Part shown: positions 48,894 through 57,829 of the stretch, one piece after another
Position numbering within the stretch: position 1 is the first letter of the stretch
How the letters are laid out: every line of letters starts with the position of its first letter
Assembly (NCBI GenBank): GCA_900169235.1
Contig: FWCC01000025.1
Span: 118,954-182,953 of the forward strand
DNA from: Zarea fungicola
Taxonomy: Eukaryota; Ascomycota; Sordariomycetes; Hypocreales; Cordycipitaceae
Direction of reading: 5' to 3'
Length of the DNA: 64,000 bases
Notes under the pieces: generated by a model
Told to the model about the DNA's origin: nothing
The model's input: only the letters and a program-made list of their open reading frames with translations
The model's database searches: none
Program-made: the position numbers and the translations under genes

Positions 48894-49781
48894 ATGCCGA
48901 ACCAACCGCCGCCGCCGCCCTCGTCGCCGCCGCCTGCGCCTCCTCCCCCCTCCCCCCGGCCTGCCGCCACTGCGCCGTGTACGTACTGATTTCTGCTATA
49001 CCATATACTATACCATACCATATATTAAAGCTTATTTATAATATTATAGTGTTTGGTGATGCTGCGCCCGTCCAGAGTAAGTTTTATTAAAGATGATGCT
49101 ATTAAAAATGGTTAACTAATACTAGTTCTAGTGGACGGAGCTATTTTCACGTCGCGTAAGAAACATCGAGGGCATTACTGCCTGGCAAGTATTTGACTAA
49201 TACTCTATACAGCTGCTGCCGCTGCCTCTGCCTCTGCCTCCTCCTCCACGGCCACTCCTCCACGGCCACAAGTAAGTATTGGTGCGGGCCTTGCTTCCTA
49301 CCAGTACTGCCGACTCTACGTGAGGGAATACCTAACAATATATGTAGCTGTTGCCGCCGCTGACTCCTCCTCCTCCTCCTCTGTTGCTGCCCGCGGTACG
49401 TTGCACCGATAACTTTTCCATTACCTGGCTACCTGTCTACATGGACAATTAGCTAATGACAATATATGTAGCAACCATTGATCGGCGCCTGCCGCCTTTC
49501 CACGGCTTTTGCCGCCGCTGTGGCCAACACGGCCATTTGGCCACATCGCCAGGTATTGCCCTGTGCCATTCGACACTGGCTGCCATCGGAGTGGGATCGG
49601 TAAGTGTCATGTTTACTGTTAACCAACAACTACCTACCTACCTAGGTAGGTAGGTATGATGAATTTGACCAGTTCACTAACTCTGTATAGCCGTGAACGT
49701 TGGCCATGCCAACAACGTCGTAAGTTAGACTGCTGTTTATTAGTTTTTTTTGTATTTACTAATATTACTGCTATAGTATAA
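48894..49781 (+). CDS. Putative micro-exon gene (about 136 aa, model uncertain)
   Basis: Eight tiny exons join without a stop: 48894-48978, 49050-49076, 49126-49155, 49213-49271, 49348-49395, 49472-49599, 49691-49719 and 49777-49781. Introns are 49-91 bp. All seven have GTAAG or GTACG donors, and introns 2-7 have a CTAA-type branch 10-20 bases before the AG. The product is Pro/Ala/Ser/Leu-rich with no recognised domain. Alternative frames are also suggestive: 48799-48978 reads as a Cys-containing chain (KLYECPTPSDRCPPQ...), and 49473-49553 reads CRRCGQHGHLATSP, close to a zinc knuckle lacking its last Cys. More splice-like signals upstream (donors at 48465 and 48744) suggest the gene starts earlier. 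Splicing is well supported by signals; the reading frame is not. Confidence 0.35.
49631..49656. repeat. 26-bp perfect palindrome
   Basis: (TACC)n followed by (GGTA)n, centred on CCTAGG, lies inside the putative intron 49600-49690. It would form a 13-bp hairpin in RNA. It could influence splicing or be chance within a CTAC microsatellite. Confidence 0.8.
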
Positions 49782-49854
49782 TAAGTGTTCGGCGTTTTCT
49801 TTGTATTCTTTCTTAAATAATAGTAATTCTTTACTTTACTTCTCTCTACTTTTA

Positions 49855-49945
49855 ACTCTTTTAATTCTTTTAATTCTTTTAATTCTTTTAATTCTTTTAA
49901 CTCTTTTAACTCTTTTAACTCTTTTAACTCTTTTAACTACTTTAA
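49855..49945 (+). repeat. TTTTAATTC/TTTTAACTC tandem repeat
   Basis: About nine units of CTTTTAAYT in a row, with AAT units first and AAC units later. Simple AT-rich microsatellite downstream of the micro-exon region. Confidence 0.85.
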
Positions 49946-50025
49946 TTCTTTAACTCTCTTATGTAACTCTGCTACTATTAGTTAAATATATCTAGAGGTA
50001 GTGTCATACCTCGAACTGTCCTCCA

Positions 50026-50160
50026 GTTAGGACTTGCTAGGAGCCAAGTCTAACTGGACAATCGCTCGAAATACGATACGGTGCTTTTAACTATTAGGAC
50101 AGCCAGCAGGATTAGTCACTACTACAATCCTCACAGTCACAATATGCAGCGAGAAGTAGT
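50026..50160 (+). repeat. Dispersed repeat family C, copy 1
   Basis: It shares AGTTAGGACTTGCTAGGAGCC-type and ATATGCAGCGAGAAGTAG-type blocks, in the same order and at similar spacing, with 52490-52650. It directly abuts the start of the family A LTR at 50161. It may be a retroelement relic. Confidence 0.5.
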
Positions 50161-50474
50161 TGTTGGTACGAGCACAAGCAGTTACTTTGCACGGGCTGCG
50201 AGGTGGTTCTCACAGCTGGTATGCAAATTGTAACTTGAAGATACATTCAAAATCTAACTACTGATGGAGGAGGAGTCCCTCATCTATATACAGAAATTCG
50301 GAAGGCGGGAAAAGGATACAAACAGGAAAATCTCTCTTCTCTCCTCAGCTTCCGTGATAACTTCATATCCAAGGCAGGCTGCTGTCGGTCACGGCCTTGA
50401 CCGACGGAAGCCCGCTGCAACAGGAGCCGTGCCTCGCTGGATACACTGCTTGACCTGATTCAGCAGTCATAACA
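50161..50474 (+). mobile_element. Solo LTR, family A, copy 4
   Basis: Starts TGTTGGTACGAGCACAAGCA and ends CAGTCATAACA, collinear with the copy at 34174. At 314 bp it is the longest of the four. Flanks GTAGT and GAAAT agree at three of five bases, so the target duplication is decayed or the element is a remaining 3' LTR with GAGAAGTAG at its internal side. Confidence 0.75.
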
Positions 50475-50686
50475 GAAATACTATAGCAGAGAAGCGCTAT
50501 GTAAAGTGCGTAACAATGTGCAATAGAGGTATGCCATCGTCACCTAACATGAATCTACGTGTCACTACCGCCAAACAAGCTAATGGCGAAGTATTATAAA
50601 TAACTATTGCTATGTCGATGGGCAACACAAGTAATCAGTATCGCCATGGCCCTATATTTGCCTGATTGTTGCCCGCCGTTTTGCAA

Positions 50687-51910
50687 TCAGCTACTTGCCC
50701 TCTTTAGCTTCAAATAGTGATACCAGATTCGCGATCGAAGTTGTGGGAATTTCTGCAGGCACTCATCCACCGCCAACGCAGTTAATCTATCGAGGAATGC
50801 CTCTCCGCCGTGCCAGTCCTGGCCCCTTGCAGACTGCAGTATATCCACCCAATACCAGCCAGCTGAAGATACGAGGTTCATGACCACAGCATAAGCATAG
50901 TCACGGAGTGCCGCTTTTCTCTCCATCTCGTCTTCAGCTGCAGTAGATTCAAGGCGAGATTGATAGGGTTCCCAGGCAGGGTGCTCAATGAGTTTCGTCT
51001 CCAAGCTCTCCACCGTCCACAGGGCTGCGACTTCTTGACTGGTCAATGCAGCCTTTATCTCTTCTAGCGTACGTTCGTGTGATGGAAATAAAGAAAACTT
51101 CATCATTTCCGCCTGCGACAATTCGCCTACCCCGACCATCTTGACCAATGCAGTCTGGATAGGCGCGAAACCTGGATCTGAAGGCATCAAACCATCTGGA
51201 GACGTAGAGGCCCCAATTGCAGTGACAAAGTAGCCACCTGGTCGAGTTTCACGGCCGCGGAGAGCAAGAAGTTTGATGAGATCCTTGGCGGCAGCGGTTG
51301 AAAATGCCTTGTGGCGTGCTGCCATGTACTCAGGGTTGGGGACATCAAGGTCGAGTGGTACAGTGGGCTCCGTCTCGAGGTAATTAAATGCAGACCAGGA
51401 GAAGCCGAGGTCGGCAGATGCATTGGGTATTACCTGGTTGAAGAAGCCTACAGGTACCATTGCAGGAAAAATGGAATAGCTCTTAGTTGCAGAGGTGGAA
51501 GTCGGTAATTTGCCATGAATTGTAGTAGCGAGCGTGGAGAAGTCATTAAATGAGGTATCTTCGAAGAAAAGGCGAGCAACGGCGCCATCAGGGAGGGTTG
51601 ATATGGCCTTGGTTAGTGCCTCGATTCTATCCCAAGGTTAGATGTGTCGCATGGTGGCGGTTATGGCCACTCACGAGTTGGCTCCTTGCGAGCATCCGTA
51701 ATCAACTATGGTTATGTCTTTGGCTGAGAAATAATTAAAACATAGATTCAATCCCGTGGCAATTTAGGTCCCTGGTATGCAGCGCTTACAGTTTGGGAAG
51801 CTTGGAATGTACTCCAGTGCGGCCTGCATCGCCGCGTTCTGGAGAGAGGAGTGCCTGTTGTACCACACATTGCGCATGGCAATACGAGTTTCGCTTGCGC
51901 TGGAAGTCAT
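50687..51910 (-). CDS. SABATH-type SAM-dependent carboxyl methyltransferase
   Basis: Three exons (51910-51790, 51723-51675, 51626-50687) join in phase, giving 369 aa. The start (MTSSASETRIAMRNVWYNRHS) and the SAM motif VDYGCSQGANS (47-57), followed by FFEDTSFNDFSTL and FFNQVIPNASADLGFSWSAFNYL, match the SABATH fold known for plant salicylate, jasmonate and benzoate carboxyl methyltransferases and found in some fungi. It would methylate a carboxyl (or ring nitrogen) of a small molecule. No biosynthetic partner is clear; the nearest enzyme is the SDR 2.1 kb away on the other strand. The gene sits between LTR relics. Confidence 0.85.
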
Positions 51911-53014
51911 GGTTATAGCCTTGAGTCTCCAGTATTGAGACGCTGCAAATGAATTCTTGCAGCTGGGGGAATGTGAGAAGAAGCACGTATGGATCTGCTA
52001 AATGAAGCTAGATTTTATGCGAATATAATACAAATACTCCTAGCCTCAACAAAAAAATAGCTCCTTAAAGAGATGGTACCAGTCTTGCGACAAAACGCAA
52101 CTAGTTGATAAGAATAATGCTATCAATAGTAGCAATCATAGAATTGGTACTTAATAACAGGCACCCTACTAGGGAAAAGCTATTACTGGCTATAATGTCT
52201 GTAAGTGGCTTGCTTGGAGGCTTCGCACAACCAAAGTGATGTGTCCTACTATGGAGGTACCTCGTCAGTCAGCCTTTTGCGCCTTGTTTACACACCCCAT
52301 CGTAGTGGTTACTCGTTAGACAATGCACACAGGCCATCCCCACTCAATACCGACAGGATGGCTTGAACGTATCAGTGCGAAAAAATGGATGGCGTGGGGC
52401 CTGTACGCTGATCCACCTCCTTAATCTAGGTGGCTATTAGGTGATTGCGCACCGTCCCCTCTAGATAACCGCAAACTTCCTTATTCGGACTTGTCAGGCC
52501 TCTTGATCCTCTGGTTAAGACCTGCTAGGAGCCCGGTATAACTATGTGCTCGTTCGGAGTTAAAGACCCCCTTGCACTAATTGTGGGACAAGCCAGCATG
52601 TTTGTAATTAATGCTGTCCTCAATGTTAATATATTCAGCAAGAAGTAGCTGAACGACGGCAGTCTATTTAGTTATTGACAAGGGTTAGGTTGTACATGGG
52701 CTCACGGCCAGCACAAGCGGCGACCTGCCGCGTGTCACTGGACGAACTGTTTTACGCCATTGCCTGATGCAGTTTCTACATGGCTCCTTGAATCGTTTTT
52801 ACGTGTTTTAGGCTCGCATTTATCGATTCGAGTGCTTCTCATCAGACTTGGACAGCCCCTGTAGGAGCATAGAAAGAGGTACTTGTTGCCGATAGAAAAC
52901 AAACCGAGGCGTATTCCGTACAAATATAGTTCATGGATACTATCGCCCACGTCGGGGTCTCATCCTTAATTTGGTTAGGTAATATGAGTCGACGGCTGAC
53001 TCGGTATATAGTTT
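51911..53014. other. Repeat-bearing intergenic region
   Basis: Contains repeat family C copy 2 (about 52490-52650). No gene is recognised. Confidence 0.5.
52490..52650 (+). repeat. Dispersed repeat family C, copy 2
   Basis: GGTTAAGACCTGCTAGGAGCC and ATATTCAGCAAGAAGTAGCTG are diverged matches to blocks at 50041 and 50142, each agreeing at about 18 of 21 bases. Same orientation as copy 1, which is about 2.5 kb away. Confidence 0.5.
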
Positions 53015-53199
53015 TGTTGCTCGGGGTGTGGTTATCAACACAGCTAGGGCGGAGCCTACGGTCTTGCAGGTAAACCGTATAGTAAATTAACTAGATTCTC
53101 CAGGGCCACCCCACACGGGGTATCCTCACACCCTCGTATGCTCGTTCATTAGCCAATCAACTATGCCACACTCATGAGACTTTCCTGCTTTGCGTGACA
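53015..53199 (+). mobile_element. Solo LTR, family B, left copy
   Basis: Begins TGTTGCTCGGGGTGTGGTTA and ends TTTGCGTGACA, 185 bp. Its reverse-complement partner lies at 55057-55260. Shared internal blocks include TTGCAGGTAAACC, TAGTAAATTAA and CCAATCAACT. Flanking bases AGTTT and GTAAT do not match. No coding interior is present. Confidence 0.65.
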
Positions 53200-53873
53200 G
53201 TAATTATACGCCCGACGGAAAACTTCCGTAAATCAGTCCCCACAAGGGGGCTACTGTACCTCGATACTCCGTTGTTCACGACAATTCACGATAACTCAGT
53301 GACGGGTTACGGGTCTGTAGTGTGGCGTCCTGTCGAGCCACAGGCAAAGCTGTTCCTCCAGTTTCCACACGAACGTTGGTGGCGGTTGCTAGATATGATG
53401 CGTTTCCACGTAGGAACTCAATGTTTTTCCCCTTGAATGCAGTGGAGCAGTTTCAGAAAGCAGCAGGACAGGTAATTAAACAGCAATCCGATACGCGTAA
53501 AACTCGATACGCGTACGGAGAGTTCTTGCATCATTTGGCATGAAATTGATTCTTTAGCTTTGGAAGCAATTATATTTCGACTGACCACTGCCCATATCTA
53601 ATTGAGACCGAATTACGTGCCTGTCGGTAGTCGGGCGCTGATATATGTCCGTTAAACTTGCCTACATAGAGCGAAAAGAGCGGGCCAGAACTATCATTCA
53701 CAATTCTCAGCAAGAATCTGGTGACAGTACATGAACAGCTGTGAAGTAAACTGGCAGAAAATGAATATCGAGCCAGTGACTTCCATTTGTCCTACAGAGG
53801 ATGAGTTGACATATACCTGGATTCCGGCAGAGGGATATCCATCGACGAGAGGCCACGTTATTGGGCTAATACG
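53200..53873. other. Promoter-side intergenic region of SDR 2
   Basis: No gene is recognised between the left LTR and the TATA box of the dehydrogenase. Confidence 0.5.
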
Positions 53874-53880
53874 TATAAAA
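53874..53880 (+). promoter_or_regulatory. TATA box of short-chain dehydrogenase 2
   Basis: TATAAAA lies 107 bp upstream of the ATG at 53987, a plausible core-promoter position. Confidence 0.45.
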
Positions 53881-53986
53881 CGGTGATGTCAAGCAGAGTA
53901 TTTCTGCACAATCTCGGTTTTATTCCCTATCAATCCTCGCTACTCATTAGAAAACAAACTGCATCTGTGTTTACATTGCCTCTACA

Positions 53987-54930
53987 ATGGCAGAGTTTCT
54001 CAATTCATTTGTGGCCACGAACCACCACGCCACATACCCTTCTATTGACGAGACAAGCAATGAGTTAAGCTGTCGAGGCAAAGTTGTCTTCATCACCGGC
54101 GGTGGTCGGGGCATTGGACAAGCAATAGCCAAGGCGTTTGCCACAGCCAAGGCGGACGCCATTTTCCTAATTGGAAGAAGTGAAGAGGCCCTGCAGGAGT
54201 CAGCAAAGCAGATTGGCGTTCCCGGCCAGACCAAAGTCAAGTATGCTGTAGCAGATATCATGGACGCTCATGCCGTATCCGCTGCCATGAACCAAGCCAT
54301 CGCTGCTTTTTCACGCATCGATGTTCTCGTGCAAAACGCGGGATACCTCAACGACCATCGCGCCGTTGTTGATTCGGACTTGGAAGACTACTGGCGCACG
54401 TTTGAAATCAACGTCAAGGGAGGTCTGAACGTGATTCAAAGCTTTCTCAAGTCTCACCCTCCAATTGGCGCGACAATCATCAATGTCGGGTCAGGTGCTG
54501 GTCATATCTCGTATATACCAAGCTATTCGGCGTATTCAGCATCAAAGCTTGGCTTTGCGAAGATTGTAGAGTACGTGCAGCATGAGAATCAACATTTGCG
54601 GGTATTTAGCATTAACCCCGGTGCTATTGCAACGGACATGGGCAAGAAGAATGTCGACTTGGTTGCTATTGATGATATTGGTACGTTAATCCTCATTTCA
54701 AGCATGCCTCAAACGCACAACTAGCTGTTTAAACATTAAAATGCCAATTGCTAATTGATATAGGACTTCCGGGCTCTTTTTGCGTGTGGCTGGCTGCCTC
54801 AATTGATGCTGATAAATTTAAGGGGAGATTTCTTTGGTCCAATTGGGACGTGACTGAGTTGAAACAGCGGGCTGCAGAAATTCAGGAGAAGAATCTATTG
54901 ATCAATGGGCTCAGTGGCTTAGACTACTAG
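53987..54930 (+). CDS. Short-chain dehydrogenase/reductase 2
   Basis: Exons 53987-54680 and 54764-54930 join across an 83-bp intron, giving 286 aa. The cofactor loop is TGGGRGIG (37-44), NAG is at 117-119, Ser lies near 169 (NVGSGAG) and YSASK places Tyr183 and Lys187. All catalytic elements of a classical SDR are intact. Arg59-area residues GRSEE suggest NADP(H). The C-terminal part (FLWSNWDVTELKQRA) replaces the usual C-terminal loop and resembles a fungal SDR subgroup in which GRFLWxNWDV is conserved; substrates of these are mostly unknown. The gene lies between two inverted family B LTRs and 1.5 kb or less from each. Confidence 0.88.
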
Positions 54931-55056
54931 CAACTGTTACTACGCGTGGTAGTCTGCAAGGTCAACTCGGTCTGCTTTTGCCGCTCCCATACCTGCGGGT
55001 ATCACATAAGCCATAGAACCTCTGCTAGCTAGGAATTAGCGCGTAGAGGCTATTCA
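54931..55056. other. Short 3' flank of SDR 2
   Basis: Nothing recognised before the right LTR. Confidence 0.5.
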
Positions 55057-55260
55057 TGTCACGCAGAGCAGGAAATCGTCATAGAAATCTGCGAGTTGAT
55101 TGGTTAGAAGAAGGAGGCTACGAATAGGAGTGCAGCTATCTCCCCCTATTGCGGTGGTCCTGAGAATCCTGCTTAATTTACTATGTGGTTTACCTGCAAA
55201 AGCGCAGGCTCCATCCAAGCCGAACCCCTTGTTGAGTCGTTAACCACACCCCGCGCAACA
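55057..55260 (-). mobile_element. Solo LTR, family B, right copy (reverse)
   Basis: The reverse complement begins TGTTGCGCGGGGTGTGGTTA and ends CTGCGTGACA, 204 bp. It is flanked by ATTCA (55052-55056) and ATTTA (55261-55265), a 5-bp target duplication with one C-to-T change. This supports an LTR insertion and fixes the element ends. Confidence 0.75.
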
Positions 55261-55798
55261 ATTTATGACCGTGTAATACGTGTAGCATCCAGCTAGACCA
55301 GCTAGCCATACAGGTAACAATTTCAATTGCCCTTAACCGGAGCAAAGCCAGTTTCAACTGCGTTCTAGCCGTTGAGGATGGGTTAATGAACTAAATCCAG
55401 ATGAATCACAGCGAACTCCTTCCTTTTTCTTTTGCACAAAATAGTCAAAAGCAGCATAGCAACCCCATACTGTATAAACCAATTCATGTTTTAAAACTCT
55501 ATAGATACCGCTTCAATGTCAGCCTGGTGTGCGAAGTGGGCGAATGATCATTGTGCACTGTAAGGCGCTTTACTAGCAACAGAGGACCGTTTAATAGAAC
55601 AAGGCAATTGGTATGGGGTGATGCAGCTGATATTGAGGAGAGTGTAGTAAGCGGCTACCTAAAGAGCGTATCCATTCTATTATACCTAATTGAATGATTA
55701 CATCAAGAGAGAAGTAGCAAATCGCAGGCCAGGATTCCTTGCTCAACCTAGCTGGGGACCGTTGGAGCGACAACATCAGTACATATCATCGACCCTGT
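55261..55798. other. Intergenic region
   Basis: No gene is recognised between the right LTR and the 3' end of the NLP gene. Confidence 0.5.
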
Positions 55799-56743
55799 TT
55801 AAGAGTCCCGAGAAGGATCGAAGCCGGGGACGCCGTTACCGGCCGCATCACGAAGTGAGTTCACAAACTCGTCGTCAAGCTTAGGTGAGATGCCACCCTT
55901 CCAGTTATTCAGCATCGTGTTCCTAAGGCTCTCACTAGGCCAGTTGTTCCATCCAACAAGTGGTGCGCGGAAGAAGTTGCCAGTTGGGTTCTCTGGGTGG
56001 GCAATGTCGTCATTATTCGCGAAGCGGAAGCAGTGTGTACTTCCGCCGTCTTTATGATACACCATCATCGGGTGCTTATCACGGAGGGGAAAGCCATTGC
56101 TCGCACGATCATATTTGCCGTGACAAGATGGTGCCACGCGCACCACATTCTGGCCCTTGGTAAAGACGACAATATTCTCCCACTCATGACGGTGGCCGCT
56201 GGCAAAGGTTACGCCTACGGCCTGGTCCTTTTCAAAATAGTACTAAGACAGGAATCAGTAAAGAGCTCCAAATTAAAAGACACTGTCTCCCTTGTATATA
56301 CGAATAAGAGCAAGTAGTAGCTCTCAGCAGTATTATTCCCTTAAAGCTTAGACGCATCCTATGGGAAGAAATAGTGTGACTTCTGGTTAAAGGAGGCGCT
56401 AACTTACTTCATACATAATAGCACAGTAACCATTGTTGCAACGCTTACGCGAGTACGTGTTAGAACTGTCTAGCTGGCGCTTATCGCGGCAGTCTCCTTG
56501 CGGTGTACCCGTGGCACCGTGGCCTGGGTTGACTCTGCCGTTTGCGTCAATGGCAGACGTCTGGTAGCATCCGTCGCTGTCAAAATCGAGCAGAGGCTGG
56601 ACGGTGATCTCGATCGGCTCAGCGCTCTCGCGGAGGTTGCCAATGACATCTCTCTTGGAGATAAACGCCTCGGCGTTGCCTAGCACAGGACTCGCCTGGG
56701 CAAAGGCCAGCAGGCTGGCGAGAGGAATCAGAGCAGTCTGCAT
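55799..56743 (-). CDS. NLP (NPP1) necrosis-inducing-like secreted cytolysin
   Basis: Exon 56743-56408 and exon 56242-55799 flank a 165-bp intron with donor GTAAGT and acceptor TAG, giving 259 aa. The start at 56743 is followed by a signal peptide; the longer upstream frame is the leader. The diagnostic NLP heptapeptide is present as GHRHEWE (128-134), next to the central acidic region that binds a divalent cation in the family. Cysteines near the N-terminus of the mature chain fit the type 1 disulphide. NLPs act outside the cell on plant membrane sphingolipids, and some members are non-cytolytic. No break is seen. Activity and host are not claimed. Confidence 0.9.
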
Positions 56744-57829
56744 GGTATTTGCGTGGTTGTTTGAATCTAAATTTGTCAAGAATAAAAGAGAGGGGGAGTT
56801 GGAGAAGGGGCTTCTAGATGAATATGTGACTTTGAGCTGTTTTTCTCTCAAGAAAGGAGGGTGAAGCTGTCTATTTGTAGTTTTTGTTGTTCCACTGTAT
56901 CTATGCCAGGCTCTCTCTCAATGTCCGTCGTGGTTTCCCAGGGCTAGTAGACTAATTTGCTCATCTCATGCTTAGTACATACTTGTCCAGTCAAATGGTA
57001 CCCGTACGTTGATACAATACTTGCCAATCAGCAGATGAATGGAGAGGCAGACACCCTCCTCCGAGTTGGGAAGGCCATGTAAGCCCTAGCTCAACTCTGA
57101 GGCGACGCCGTGCAAGCGGCAGGATTTCCTGCCCCTGAGGCTTCGCTTATGCCTTTATTCTTATTCATCACCTTCTCCAAACGGAGATTGGCGGGCGAAA
57201 AGCATTGCAAGGCTTGAAACGGGTGGGGGCCTGAAATGTCGTCTCGGTATATTTGAAGAATCCGGATGCCGTGTCTGCTGTGCCTGACGTTAAGAGAAAT
57301 CACTGCCAAGACAATATAAGCTTATATTTTATCTTAATTAACATCATTACGGTAGGTACTTCTACAGATGGCGTACATCTACTAGCGGTGCAATTTACCA
57401 CCCATGCTGATGAGTCGGTCCCTCTTCAATCTTTCCAGACATGTAGCCCGCCACAATCCAGAAAATCTTTCCAAGGAAAGGACTAGGAAACCATGGCCAA
57501 GTTAGGCTGCCAAGTCCGCCAAGTTAACTCAGTTTTGGACACCCCCCTTTTGTATTGATCTAAAATACTGCGCCAACTATCTAGCAGCCCACAGCACCAA
57601 GGATAGCCCCGGTTGGTCGTCTCTTCACAATACATGGATTAGGCACAAACTGTCAACCCTGCGTTGCAGTAGTTATTTGCATGATTGAATGTAGACAAGT
57701 TTTAACAATAGTAAAAAGTTTTATGCAATAATTCTATCTTAATGGTCTTCTAGGTATATTTACAAATACAAGCACCGTCTTCTTTAAAACATTGCCCCGT
57801 CTCTGCAGTGGCACCAGATCGACATCCAG
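56744..57829. other. Intergenic region
   Basis: Promoter side of the NLP gene and 3' side of the next regulator. No gene is recognised. Confidence 0.5.

Noticed and set aside
53015..55260. A complete LTR retrotransposon carrying the SDR
   Set aside because: The two LTRs are inverted, not direct, and no gag/pol sequence lies between them.
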